Shown here one piece after another: positions 1 to 8,454 of a DNA stretch of 64,000 bases. The notes beneath the pieces were generated by a model, which made no database searches, was not told where the DNA came from, and saw only the letters and a list, made by a program, of their open reading frames with translations. Each line of letters starts with the position of its first letter. Position 1 is the stretch's first letter. The DNA lies in the NCBI GenBank assembly GCA_025998955.1, contig AP024676.1:3906001-3970000 (forward strand), read 5' to 3'. The position numbers and the translations under genes were made by a program. This stretch comes from Candidatus Roseilinea sp. (GTDB lineage Bacteria; Chloroflexota; Anaerolineae; J036; Brachytrichaceae).

Positions 1-1488
1 GATCGCCAGCGGCGTGAGGTTGAACATGCCGGCGCCATCACGCACCGCCAGATGCTCCGCGCCCTGAATCGGCGACCAGAAGCGCGCTGCCCAGCCTTCG
101 CGCTGCGGGATGCGATCCTCGTACTTCTCCAGAAGGCGGGCGTTCTCCTCGAACCACTGGGCCACTTCCCAGCCGGCGCTCTGGAAGAACTGTGCCTTGT
201 GCTCGATCAACCGGTGGTGGAATGGGCTGAGCCGCACGTTGCGTGGATCACCGATCTGCTCCAACGGGTGGATGATGTCGTACACCTCGCGGTAGTTTTG
301 CGCGCAGCGGGCATGGATGTAGCGCTGGGTAAAGTAGTGTTTCTGGAAGCGCGTGATGTCGGCCTCACGCACGTCCAACCCCGGATCGCCGAAGGTCATC
401 CAGTTGGCCATCGCATTGCCGGCGCCGCCGGCATGGGTCAGCCACAAGCCGACGCAGGCCCACAAGCCCTTGACCGCCGTTTCGCCCATGATCGGGTAAC
501 CATCGGTGGTGAAGGCGAACATGCCGTTGAACTTTACGGCGAGCCGTGCATCCTTGAGCGCGGGCAAGAGTTCGACCGTGGACTCCCAGCCTTTAATGAA
601 GTGTTCCGGCGTGAAGTCGCGCTTGGCGCTCTTGCCTACGTCGTCCGGCGCAACCATCAACGGCTCGTGACGATAGCTGCCCACACCATAGCAATCGAAC
701 TGCTGGCGGAAGTACATCGAATGGTCCTGATGGCGCATGAGCGGATGGCGCACCTCGACCGTCTCACCTTGCAACTCCGGTATCGGCTCGGTGACGGTGT
801 AGAGGTGTTGCGCGGCCATGAGCGGGAGGCGCACGCCGTATTTGCGTGTGAGCACGTCGCCCCAGATGTTGGTGCACCACAGCACCGCTTCCGCTTCGAT
901 TGGGCCCTGAGCGGTCATCACCCCTTTAATGCGGCCATGCTCGACGATGAGATCGGTGACCGGTGTGTTGCCCTGGAAGGTCACACCGCCAAACGCTTCA
1001 GCAGCGCGCGCCATCGCCGTGATCAGGCGCACGCCCTTGGCTACGGCATCGAACGGCGTGAAATAGGCACCGTGGATCACCTTCGGATTAATGAGCGGAT
1101 TCAGCCGGGTCGCCTCCTGCGGCGAGATCACTTCCGCACCTTCCAGGCCGTAGGCTTTGGCCCAGCCCCAACGGCGATATAGCTCGTTCATGCGCGCCTT
1201 GGTGTAGGCCACTTCCAGCCCGCCCACGCCATACATGAGTGGCTCGGACGAAGCGGCGTGCAGTTCGCCATACCACTGACGTGAGTATTTGGCGAACTCC
1301 ACCATCATCTTCGACGAGTTGGTGAGGAACATGCCACCCGGCGCATGCGACGTGGAGCCGTCCACTTCGAACAGTTCGCCCTTGTCGAGCACGAGGACAT
1401 CTCGCCAGCCGAGCTTGGCGAGGTGATAGGCGGCGCTGCAGCCAACGATGCCGGCGCCGACAATGATGAGCCTAACTTTGGTCTGCAT
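1..1488 (-). CDS. FAD-dependent oxidoreductase with GcvT-type C-terminus (dimethylglycine/sarcosine dehydrogenase-like), 3' end off window
   Basis: Translating the minus strand from the ATG at 1488 gives 496 open codons to the window edge. The N-terminus carries a dinucleotide-binding GxGxxG motif (VGAGIVGCSAAYHLAKLG), as in DAO-family flavoproteins. Near the left edge the protein enters a segment like the start of the aminomethyltransferase (GcvT) domain (residues reading AGMFNLTPLAI). This order, DAO then GcvT, is that of dimethylglycine and sarcosine dehydrogenases, which demethylate N-methylglycines and pass one-carbon units to tetrahydrofolate. An AAGGA ribosome site lies about 11 bases before the start. 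It follows hutI and hutH on the same strand with a gap of about 95 bases. Histidine breakdown also yields a folate-linked one-carbon group, so a shared one-carbon role is possible but inferred. The exact substrate is unknown. Confidence 0.85.
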   Translation of the reverse strand, partial: MQTKVRLIIVGAGIVGCSAAYHLAKLGWRDVLVLDKGELFEVDGSTSHAPGGMFLTNSSKMMVEFAKYSRQWYGELHAASSEPLMYGVGGLEVAYTKARMNELYRRWGWAKAYGLEGAEVISPQEATRLNPLINPKVIHGAYFTPFDAVAKGVRLITAMARAAEAFGGVTFQGNTPVTDLIVEHGRIKGVMTAQGPIEAEAVLWCTNIWGDVLTRKYGVRLPLMAAQHLYTVTEPIPELQGETVEVRHPLMRHQDHSMYFRQQFDCYGVGSYRHEPLMVAPDDVGKSAKRDFTPEHFIKGWESTVELLPALKDARLAVKFNGMFAFTTDGYPIMGETAVKGLWACVGLWLTHAGGAGNAMANWMTFGDPGLDVREADITRFQKHYFTQRYIHARCAQNYREVYDIIHPLEQIGDPRNVRLSPFHHRLIEHKAQFFQSAGWEVAQWFEENARLLEKYEDRIPQREGWAARFWSPIQGAEHLAVRDGAGMFNLTPLAI

Positions 1489-1561
1489 ATTCGGTTGTCC
1501 TTCTTGAAGATCTGACTGAATGAGCAGGAGTCGGGAATAGGAAGTTGAGACGGGTTGACTG

Positions 1562-1596
1562 CCTACTCCCAACTCCCTATTCCCTACTCTCCAATC
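1562..1596. repeat. Degenerate 7-bp tandem array at the 3' end of hutH
   Basis: Five consecutive heptamers (CCTACTC, CCAACTC, CCTATTC, CCTACTC, TCCAATC) fill this interval in exact 7-base register. On the minus strand they encode the last residues and the TAG stop codon of hutH. More degenerate heptads continue towards 1530. Confidence 0.8.
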
Positions 1597-3170
1597 TCGC
1601 CCATCGCTCGATTCACTTCGCGCACCAGCGAACCGTCGGCGATGAGCTGATGCACCGCTTCGATATAAGGCGACATCTCCACATCCGCCTCGATGAACGG
1701 CACGTGCGCCCGGATGAGATCATAGGCGGCCTGCGTGCCCCTGCCCAGCCGCGCATACGGGCCCAACGCCTGCTTGCGAAAGTCCACGCCTTGCGCCGCA
1801 GCCATCAACTCGATGGCGAGGATGCGCTCGACGTTGTCCAAGATCTGCCGCAGCTTGAGCGCCGCCGTCATGCCCATGCTGACGTGGTCTTCGACATTCG
1901 CCGACGTAGGAATGGTATCCACACTGGCCGGATGTGACAACACCTTGTTCTCGGTGGCCAGCGCGGCTGCAGTGTATTGCGCGATCATGAAGCCGGAGTT
2001 CAAACCACCCTGCTGAGTCAGGAAGGCCGGCAACACGTGCGTGTTCGACGCTTCATCGGTCAGGCGCATGATGCGTCGTTCGGAGATGTTGCCCAGCTCG
2101 CTCACCGCCAGCCCGAGATAGTCCATGGCGATGGCCAGCGGTTCGCCGTGAAAGTTGCCGCCGGAGATCACCTCGATCCCGCCGGTCGTCTCGTCAACGA
2201 ACAGCAGCGGATTGTCGGTGACCGCGTTCAGCTCGATCGCAAACGCCCAGCGCGCATAGGCGATGGCGTCGCGCGCCGCGCCGTGCACCTGGGGGATGCA
2301 GCGCAATGTGTAGGCATCCTGCACATTGGCCGAGTTGCGCGGGCGAACGAACTCGCTGCCGGCCAGCAACGCGCGCAGGTAGCAGGCGCAGTCCTGTTGT
2401 CTGGGGAAAGGACGTAGCGCCTGGATGCGCTCATCGAATGCAGCATCGGTGCCGTATAGCGCTTCCAGGCTGAGGCAGCCGGCGATGTCCGCAACCTGGC
2501 TCAATCGTTCGGCGCGGACGGTCTCCAACACGCCGACGGCGCACATGACCGCCGTGCCGTTGGTCAGCGCCAAACCCTCTTTGGCAGCCAGCGTGATTGG
2601 CTGCAGGCCGGCTTGCCGCATCGCCTCTGCGCCGGGCAACACGGCGTTGCGCAACCGCGCGGTGCCCTTGCCGATCAACGGCAAGCTCATATGCGCCAGC
2701 GGAGCCAAGTCGCCGCTGGCACCGAGCGATCCCTTCTGCGGGATGACCGGATGCACGCCGGCGTTGAGCATGTCCAACAACAGTTGCAGCGTGCCGATCC
2801 GGACGCCGGAATAGCCGCGCGCCAGCGTATTCGCGCGGATCAGCATGATGGCGCGCGTGGTTGGCTCGTCAAACGGCTCGCCGACGCCGACGGCATGGCT
2901 AACCAAGATGTTGTGCTGCAGCAGCTCAACCTGATCGTGGGGGATGATGCGATCTTTGAACGCGCCGAAGCCGGTGGTGATGCCGTAGGCGATGCGACCC
3001 TCGCTCAGCAACCGCTGCACCGCCTGCGCCGCGCGGTTCACGCGTGGTATGGCCGTGTCGCTCAGCGCGATGTGCGGGTCGCCTGGTTGGCCGTGTGCAA
3101 CGGCGACCACCTGCTCTATTGTCAGACTCGCGCCGTCGAGGACGATGACATCGGACATGGGGTCGTTCAT
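1584..3170 (-). CDS. hutH: Histidine ammonia-lyase
   Basis: This enzyme deaminates L-histidine to urocanate, the first step of histidine use. The protein is 528 residues from the chosen start, normal for the family. The MIO cofactor motif GSLGASGDLAPLAHM is present, with the cyclising Ala-Ser-Gly at about residues 151-153. Other family blocks are visible, such as YGITTGFGAF near residue 62 and TSANVEDHVSMG in the C-terminal half. The start is uncertain: ATGs at 3206, 3170 and 3158 are in frame and none has a clear ribosome site. The upstream one would be encoded by a 7-bp repeat array, so 3170 is preferred. It lies downstream of hutI in what looks like a hut operon. The stop codon is formed inside another heptamer array. 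Confidence 0.95.
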   Translation of the reverse strand: MNDPMSDVIVLDGASLTIEQVVAVAHGQPGDPHIALSDTAIPRVNRAAQAVQRLLSEGRIAYGITTGFGAFKDRIIPHDQVELLQHNILVSHAVGVGEPFDEPTTRAIMLIRANTLARGYSGVRIGTLQLLLDMLNAGVHPVIPQKGSLGASGDLAPLAHMSLPLIGKGTARLRNAVLPGAEAMRQAGLQPITLAAKEGLALTNGTAVMCAVGVLETVRAERLSQVADIAGCLSLEALYGTDAAFDERIQALRPFPRQQDCACYLRALLAGSEFVRPRNSANVQDAYTLRCIPQVHGAARDAIAYARWAFAIELNAVTDNPLLFVDETTGGIEVISGGNFHGEPLAIAMDYLGLAVSELGNISERRIMRLTDEASNTHVLPAFLTQQGGLNSGFMIAQYTAAALATENKVLSHPASVDTIPTSANVEDHVSMGMTAALKLRQILDNVERILAIELMAAAQGVDFRKQALGPYARLGRGTQAAYDLIRAHVPFIEADVEMSPYIEAVHQLIADGSLVREVNRAMGEIGE

Positions 3171-3186
3171 GGGAAGAGCGCCGTGT

Positions 3187-3228
3187 CTTACGTTTGCATC
3201 TTGCATTGTGCGTGTTGCGTTTTACGTC
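3187..3228. repeat. Degenerate 7-bp tandem array before hutH
   Basis: Six heptads in register (for example TTGCATC, TTGCATT, GTGCGTG, TTGCGTT, TTACGTC) occupy most of the hutI-hutH gap. The array covers the extended upstream start of hutH and leaves no recognisable ribosome site. Confidence 0.7.
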
Positions 3229-3269
3229 CCCCGTCTTCACGTGGGCAGTGCCGGGCTACACAACACGCA

Positions 3270-4541
3270 TCACACAACCTCCCCTCGCTTGATCACCGTC
3301 TCCACGAGGTTGACGCCGAACTGGTAGGCGAGATGGCGGTAGTCCGGCGCACTCACGATCAACACATCGGCTTGTTTGCCGGCTTCGAGCGAGCCGACGT
3401 GATCACTGATGCCGAGCGCGTGCGCCGCGTTGATGGTGCAAGCGTTCAACGCTTCGGCAGGTGTCAACTTTTGATGACGACAGGCGATGGCCATGACCAG
3501 CGCCGGCGACAGACACGGCGCAGAGCCGGGGTTGTGGTCGGTCGCCAGCGCCACAGCACAGCCGGCGTCAATCATTGCACGCGCGTCGGAGAAGTGTGCA
3601 CTGCCTAGGTGAAAGTTGACGGCCGGCAGCACAACGGCGATGGCGTCGGACTGGGCCAGCCGCGCGCGATCTTCGGCAGTCGTGACGTCGAGATGATCGC
3701 ACGAGACCGCGCCGAGTTCGAGCGCCATCGGCACACCACCGAGCGTGTTGAACTGATCGGCGTGGATCTTCGGCAGCAGGCCGAGTTGCTTGCCGGCCAT
3801 CAGTATGCGGCGCGATTGCTCGACGTCGAAGGCGTTGTTTTCGCAGAAGACGTCTACGAACATTGGCAATTGATGATTGACGATAGATGACTGGAGCCAC
3901 GCAGCTGCCTGCGGGATGATTTCCTCGACGACGAGATCAACGTAGCCGTCGGGATTGGACGCGAACTCAGGCGGCACGGCATGCGCCGCCAGCAGCGTGG
4001 GAATCACCTCGCAAGGGTGCGTCTGCATCAGCACTGCGATGGCGCACAGCATCTTCAGCTCGGCCTCGACGCTCAAGCCATAGCCGGTTTTGATCTCGCA
4101 CGTCGTCACTCCATTGCGAAGCATCGCGTCCAGCCGTTTGCGCGCGGATGCAACGAGTTGTTCCAGCGACGCTTCGCGAGTAGCGCGCATGGTGCTGAGA
4201 ATGCCACCGCCGGCGGCGAGGATGTCAAGATACGCTGCGCCGCGCAACTTCATCTCCCATTCTGCAACGCGATCGCCGGCATAAACTAAATGAGTATGCG
4301 GGTCAACGAAGCCAGGGCAGACGAGTTGGCCGGCGGCGTCTATTGTGCGTCTCGCATCATGCGTCCTGCGCAGTTCGTCAGACGGCCCCACTGCGGTAAT
4401 GACACCATCGCTGATGGCGACGGCGCCGTCCTTGATGATGCCAAGCTCGCGCATCGCTGCGCCACGTTTCGGGCCACCGGGCGACGCGCAGGTGATCAGT
4501 TGCGCGGCAGAGTGAATGAGCAGATCAACTCGCATCGGCAC
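3270..4541 (-). CDS. hutI: Imidazolonepropionase
   Basis: The enzyme hydrolyses 4-imidazolone-5-propionate to N-formimino-glutamate, the third step of histidine degradation. The 423-residue protein has the amidohydrolase metal motif DPHTHLVYAG near residue 80, AAHAVP and KIHADQF in the middle, and ATDHNPGS towards the C-terminus, all typical of HutI. An AGGTAA-like ribosome site precedes the ATG at 4541. Its 5' end overlaps the remnant of a GxxExxY gene by 17 bases. Two 7-bp repeat arrays lie inside the coding sequence (3862-3896 and 4344-4371) and encode variable stretches such as QSSIVNHQLPMF, which look like tolerated loop insertions. hutU is not in the window. Confidence 0.95.
   Translation of the reverse strand: MPMRVDLLIHSAAQLITCASPGGPKRGAAMRELGIIKDGAVAISDGVITAVGPSDELRRTHDARRTIDAAGQLVCPGFVDPHTHLVYAGDRVAEWEMKLRGAAYLDILAAGGGILSTMRATREASLEQLVASARKRLDAMLRNGVTTCEIKTGYGLSVEAELKMLCAIAVLMQTHPCEVIPTLLAAHAVPPEFASNPDGYVDLVVEEIIPQAAAWLQSSIVNHQLPMFVDVFCENNAFDVEQSRRILMAGKQLGLLPKIHADQFNTLGGVPMALELGAVSCDHLDVTTAEDRARLAQSDAIAVVLPAVNFHLGSAHFSDARAMIDAGCAVALATDHNPGSAPCLSPALVMAIACRHQKLTPAEALNACTINAAHALGISDHVGSLEAGKQADVLIVSAPDYRHLAYQFGVNLVETVIKRGEVV
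3862..3896. repeat. 7-bp tandem array inside hutI
   Basis: Five heptads in exact register (ATTGGCA, ATTGATG, ATTGACG, ATAGATG, ACTGGAG). Because 7 is not a multiple of 3, the array cycles through the reading frames, yet hutI stays open across it. Confidence 0.75.
4344..4371. repeat. Short 7-bp tandem array inside hutI
   Basis: Four related heptads (TGTGCGT, CTCGCAT, CATGCGT, CCTGCGC) within the region encoding RRTHDARRT near the hutI N-terminus. It is weaker than the 3862 array. Confidence 0.5.
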
Positions 4542-4872
4542 ATGCCGGGTTACCTGGATTCAACGGCAACTTCCGGCGACGACGCTGCTTCAACTCATCG
4601 TCGAAAGGCTGCCGGCGAGTTTCCGGCTCAGGCCCGAAATCTAGCAGCCGGCCAACCTGGAATGAAGTCACTCTCAGGGAGCGAAGCAACTGCGCTTCAT
4701 GAGCGTCGGCCAGCTTGTCAACCGCTTTCAGCTCGAGGATGATGAGGCCATCAACGACCATGTCAGCCAAACACTCACCCATTGCGACGCCGTCCTATAG
4801 AACCTGTATCGGCACTTCGACTTGAAAGCCACGCTTCCTCAATTCTTAGGCCGGCGCATTCCGATAAATTTT
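4525..4872 (-). pseudogene. GxxExxY family protein, broken by in-frame stops
   Basis: One minus-strand frame reads KIYRNAPA, a stop (TAA), ELRKRGFQVEVPIQVL, a second stop (TAG), then DGVAMGECLADMVVDG and LIILELKAVDKLADAHEAQL. This matches the layout of GxxExxY proteins, which are small PD-(D/E)xK-like proteins of uncertain function: the ELRKRG block, the VP-I-V strand, the LELKAV core and the HEAQLL helix. The N-terminal GxxExxY part is missing, and the second stop replaces an expected Tyr before DGV. An 85-residue open stretch remains from 4782 to 4525 and could be translated, but it lacks the N-terminal core. The tail overlaps the hutI start. Confidence 0.75.
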
Positions 4873-4932
4873 CTGGCGCCATGCCTATCGGCTACACGCT
4901 TTGCGCCGAGCGGGAGACGTGCGGCGGCGATC

Positions 4933-6138
4933 TCACACACCGGCCGGCTGCAGGAAGCCGGTCTCCTGACCGACGCGTTCGAACACCTCGAGCACGGTTT
5001 CGATCTGTTCGTCGGTGTGTGTGGCCATGTAGCTGGTGCGCAGCAGGCTCTTGGATGGCGGCACGGCCGGTGGCAACACGGGGTTGGTGTAGACGCCGTG
5101 ATCGTAGAGCGACTTCCAAATGAAGACGGTGTGCATCTCGTTCTTGATGAACACCGGCACGATCGGCGTCACGCTCTGGCCGCAGTCGTAGCCCAAGCTG
5201 CGCAGCCCATCGCGCACTTTGGCGGCCTGTACGTGTACCCGCTGCACGTAGCTTGGATTCTCCTCGATGACGTCGAGGCAGGCCAGCACGGTAGCGACAT
5301 TGGCCGGCGGCATGGATGCGCTGAAGATGAGCGAGCGGGCGTGATGCTGAATGTAGTCAATCACGTCGCGATCGCCGGCGACCACGCCACCCAATGAGGC
5401 AAACGACTTGCTGAACGTGCCCATGACCACATCCACTTCATCCACGCAGTCGAAGTGGAAGTGAGTGCCGCGTCCACCCTCGCCCATCACCCCTAATCCG
5501 TGCGCATCGTCTACGAATAAACGAGCGCCGTATCGTTTTGCCAGCGAGATGATCTCGGGCAGCGGCGCGAGATCGCCGCCCATCGAATACACGCCGTCCA
5601 CCACGATCAGTTTTGGCGCGGCTCCGCACTCCTTCAGCACGCGTTCCAGGTCATCCAAGTCGTTGTGCTTGAATCGCTTGAACTGGCAGCCGGCCATCTT
5701 GATGGCATCCACCAGAGAGGCGTGAATTTCGCGGTCGCCGATGGCAATGTCGTTCTTGTCCATCAGCGCTGTGATCGCGCCGAGATTCGCCTGGTAGCCC
5801 GTACCGAAGATCAGCGCCGCTTCCTTGCCCAGGAACGTCGCCAGTCGGCGTTCCAGCTCCTTGTGCAGCTCCAGGGTGCCATTCAGGAAGCGGCTGCCGG
5901 TGCATGACGTGCCGTAACGCTCGATCGCTTCGATCGCTGCCCGGCGCACTTTCGGGTGGGTGGTCAGGCCAAGGTAGTTGTTCGAGCCGATCATGATCAG
6001 CCGGTGATCGCCGATCCGCACCTCGGTGCCTTCGGTCTCGGAGAGCGGTTTGAAGTAGGGATAAATGCCTTGTTCGCGCCCCATGCGGGCGGCGGCAAGC
6101 ACAGGGTCTTTTGCAATCTTGTCAAACAGGTCAGCCAT
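4933..6138 (-). CDS. Alpha-oxoamine synthase, serine palmitoyltransferase-like (PLP enzyme)
   Basis: Enzymes of this fold-type I family condense an amino acid with an acyl-CoA: serine palmitoyltransferase, 8-amino-7-oxononanoate synthase and 2-amino-3-ketobutyrate ligase. The PLP-lysine motif GTFSKSFASLGG, the DDAHGLGVMGE cofactor motif and the substrate-loop block CTGSRFLNGTLELHKELE are visible. The GSRFLNGT wording and the N-terminal IMIGSNNYLGL favour the serine palmitoyltransferase branch, but the substrate cannot be fixed by eye. The ATG at 6138 is chosen because GAGGA lies 11 bases before it; an in-frame ATG at 6186 has less support. The protein is 401 residues, normal for the family. 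There is no biotin gene cluster around it, which weakens a bioF assignment. Confidence 0.85.
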   Translation of the reverse strand: MADLFDKIAKDPVLAAARMGREQGIYPYFKPLSETEGTEVRIGDHRLIMIGSNNYLGLTTHPKVRRAAIEAIERYGTSCTGSRFLNGTLELHKELERRLATFLGKEAALIFGTGYQANLGAITALMDKNDIAIGDREIHASLVDAIKMAGCQFKRFKHNDLDDLERVLKECGAAPKLIVVDGVYSMGGDLAPLPEIISLAKRYGARLFVDDAHGLGVMGEGGRGTHFHFDCVDEVDVVMGTFSKSFASLGGVVAGDRDVIDYIQHHARSLIFSASMPPANVATVLACLDVIEENPSYVQRVHVQAAKVRDGLRSLGYDCGQSVTPIVPVFIKNEMHTVFIWKSLYDHGVYTNPVLPPAVPPSKSLLRTSYMATHTDEQIETVLEVFERVGQETGFLQPAGV

Positions 6139-6275
6139 CGAAATTCGATCCTCGTCGTGAGATGGAGTTACGCCGCGCGAGCGCAAACGGTTCGCGCAGC
6201 AGCATTCGGTGTGTCAAGTCTTCTAAGCCGGCCTGCGGGAAACCGCGCCGATCGCGAAGCACCGAACCGGCGCAG

Positions 6276-6281
6276 ATTATA
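6276..6281 (-). promoter_or_regulatory. -10-like hexamer upstream of the oxoamine synthase
   Basis: A perfect TATAAT on the minus strand lies about 140 bases before the ATG at 6138. The best -35 candidate, TTCGCG with an 18-base spacer, is poor, so this is only a possible promoter. Confidence 0.3.
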
Positions 6282-6343
6282 CGTTTGCATACGAAGTCGC
6301 GCGAAGCGAACGAGTGCCCCTAGCTCCGAGCAGAATTACGTGC

Positions 6344-8320
6344 CTATGGAGTCGGCGTCGGCGTATCGGCCGGCGGCACCGGCGTATCTGTAGGCAGTGG
6401 CGCTGGGGTGTCCGTTGGTGGAGGTGGAGGCGTGTCTGTGGGTGGAGGTGGGGATGTGCTCGTTGGTGGCGGCACGGGCGTATTGGTTGGCGGTGGCACA
6501 GGCGTGTTCGTCGGCGGCGGCAATGGTGTATTTGTTGCCGTAGGTGGTGGCACAGGGGTGTTGGTCGCCGTCGGCGGCACCGGCGTAGGCGTCGCGGTCG
6601 GTGGCACGGGAGTGTTGGTCGCCGTCGGCGGCACCGGCGTAGGTGTCGCAGTTGGCGGCCGCGGCGTAGCGGTCGCGGTCGGTGGCACGGGAGTGTTGGT
6701 CGCCGTCGGCGGCACCGGCGTAGGCGTCGCAGTTGGCGGCCGCGGCGTAGCGGTCGCCGTCGGTGGCACGGGAGTGTTGGTCGCCGTCGGCGGCACCGGC
6801 GTGGGTGTCGCAGTTGGCGGCCGCGGCGTAGCGGTCGCCGTCGGTGGCAACGATGTGGATGTCACTGTCGGCGGCACCGGTGTGGGTGTCGCAGTTGGCG
6901 GCCGCGGCGTAGCGGTCGCCGTCGGTGGCAACGATGTGGATGTCACTGTCGGCGGTACCGGCGTGTCGGTGGGGCGCGGCGTTTCTGTCGGCTGCGGCGT
7001 CGCCGTAGGCTGCGGGCTGACGGTCGCCGGAGCTGTAGGCGTTGCCGTGGCCGGCAGCAACGGCGTCTCTGTAGCCGTCGGACGCAGCGTCGGCTGCGGC
7101 GCAACGGACGGCGTCGGCGATGGCGCGATAGGCAGCGGGGGGATTGTGGCCTGCGGCGTCGCAGTTGGGGAGATGCCGGGCGCCCCCGGGGGTGCTGATG
7201 CAGAACTACCGGTATCGGGCAGCACGGGCGGCGTCGCAGTGGGCGTTGGCGATGCGACGCTTGTCGCCGTAGGCGTGGCCGTCGGCGTCTCGGTTTGCCG
7301 CGGCGCACGCGTGGTTGTACTACCAACTGTCGGAGTTGGGCTAGGCTCCTCCGGCATCACCGGGTTCAGCGTCAGCGAATAAGGTTGTGCAGACGTCGCG
7401 CCCGTCGTATGCACAGCCAGCAGGTAAATCCCACCCGGCACGAACGACGTATCGAACATTCTCTCCAACCGGCCATCAGCGCCGATCTCCGAAGAGCCGC
7501 GGAAGTTCACCGACATCCGCCCGCGACTGCTGCATTGGTCACTCGTCACCTCGTAAACCAAGACCTGACCTTCGCTTGCGTAGTTGCTGAGCGAGACCTG
7601 ATACGCGGGCGCCGAGGCGACGAAGCGATAGATGTTGAACTCGTGCTCGGGGGCTTGCACAACCGTCGCCAGCGGCTCAATCACTTGTGCGGCACACGCC
7701 GCATGATTGCCGGACGGCGCCGGCGGGGTGAAGGGGCTGAGGGTAAGCACGTATGGCCGGTTCGTCAACCCCTCCGTGGTGTACACGGCCAGCAGATAGG
7801 ACGTCCCGGGAGTGAACGTTGGGTCGAGCAAGCTCTCGAATCGCCCACCCGGCTCAAGCGCTGCCGACGCGAGGAAGTTCACCGACATGCGAGACTGAGC
7901 TTGGCACTCATCTTGTGTGACTTCATAGATCAGCAGTTGCCCACTGCTGTTGTAGTCTTCGAGCGAGACGTGATACACCGGTGCCGAAGCGACGAAGCGA
8001 TAGATGTTGAATTCCTGATCAGGGGCTTGCATCACCGTCGCCGGTGGTTCGATTACCTGCGCCAGGCACGCCGTGTGATTGCCGGGCGCGTCATCTGTTG
8101 GCATGGGCGGTGGCTGTGTCTCCACCTGTGACAAAACCTGGGGAAGGGCAGGCGGTGATGCAGTCGGGCGGAAGTCCGCGGTTTCTCCGAAAGGCAAACG
8201 CGCAACCCCGCGCGTGAGAAAGAACAACGTGAAGGCTGCTGCGCCGGCCAACACGGCGAGGATCAGTCCACCGATGAGCACCCCTTGCCAACTCCCCCGT
8301 TGCTCATTTGGATTGTGCAT
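6344..8320 (-). CDS. Membrane-anchored protein with two 'NHTAC' domains and a Thr/Pro-rich C-terminal stalk
   Basis: The 658-residue protein begins with a short cytoplasmic tail and one hydrophobic segment (about residues 14-37), either an anchor or an uncleaved signal. Two copies of a domain of about 110 residues follow, at roughly 80-200 and 205-320. Each starts NH(T/A)AC, continues FNIYRFVAS, and has a GQ(L/V)L(I/V)YEVT strand, MSVNF, and a YLLAV-TTxG end. The same domain closes the next two genes. I do not recognise the family; it has the look of a beta-sandwich. The second half is almost entirely PPTATNTPVPP-type sequence, ending PTPTP at the stop. A GGGGGAAG ribosome site precedes the start. 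It is the last gene of a three-gene minus-strand run and is probably an envelope protein with the stalk crossing the wall. Confidence 0.8.
   Translation of the reverse strand: MHNPNEQRGSWQGVLIGGLILAVLAGAAAFTLFFLTRGVARLPFGETADFRPTASPPALPQVLSQVETQPPPMPTDDAPGNHTACLAQVIEPPATVMQAPDQEFNIYRFVASAPVYHVSLEDYNSSGQLLIYEVTQDECQAQSRMSVNFLASAALEPGGRFESLLDPTFTPGTSYLLAVYTTEGLTNRPYVLTLSPFTPPAPSGNHAACAAQVIEPLATVVQAPEHEFNIYRFVASAPAYQVSLSNYASEGQVLVYEVTSDQCSSRGRMSVNFRGSSEIGADGRLERMFDTSFVPGGIYLLAVHTTGATSAQPYSLTLNPVMPEEPSPTPTVGSTTTRAPRQTETPTATPTATSVASPTPTATPPVLPDTGSSASAPPGAPGISPTATPQATIPPLPIAPSPTPSVAPQPTLRPTATETPLLPATATPTAPATVSPQPTATPQPTETPRPTDTPVPPTVTSTSLPPTATATPRPPTATPTPVPPTVTSTSLPPTATATPRPPTATPTPVPPTATNTPVPPTATATPRPPTATPTPVPPTATNTPVPPTATATPRPPTATPTPVPPTATNTPVPPTATPTPVPPTATNTPVPPPTATNTPLPPPTNTPVPPPTNTPVPPPTSTSPPPPTDTPPPPPTDTPAPLPTDTPVPPADTPTPTP
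6570..6965. repeat. 81-bp minisatellite within the Thr/Pro stalk
   Basis: A unit of 81 bases (27 codons, reading PPTATATPRPPTATPTPV and then PPTATNTPV) recurs about four times. Synonymous positions are nearly identical between copies, which points to recent unit duplication or gene conversion. Confidence 0.75.
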
Positions 8321-8454
8321 ACTTCCCCCTTGATATGCCTGCGACTCGCTTGTCGCGACCCAGCGACCTGCCGACTCCAGCCTTACATCTTCACCCGCAG
8401 ATTATCGCTCAAGACACAGGACTGCGCCATGCACACAACGCGCACGAGTCTGGC

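Noticed and set aside
52-1182. 376-codon plus-strand open frame at the left edge
   Set aside because: It is antisense to the flavoprotein gene, which has clear FAD and GcvT-type motifs; the plus-strand product looks like no protein family.
6408-7382. Long plus-strand open frame of Val/Gly repeats (GTGVxVAVGG) opposite the Thr/Pro stalk
   Set aside because: It is the antisense shadow of the codon repeats in the 6344-8320 gene; it has no ribosome site or signal, and the minus-strand gene has proper domains. The same applies to the Val/Gly frame at 11253-12239.
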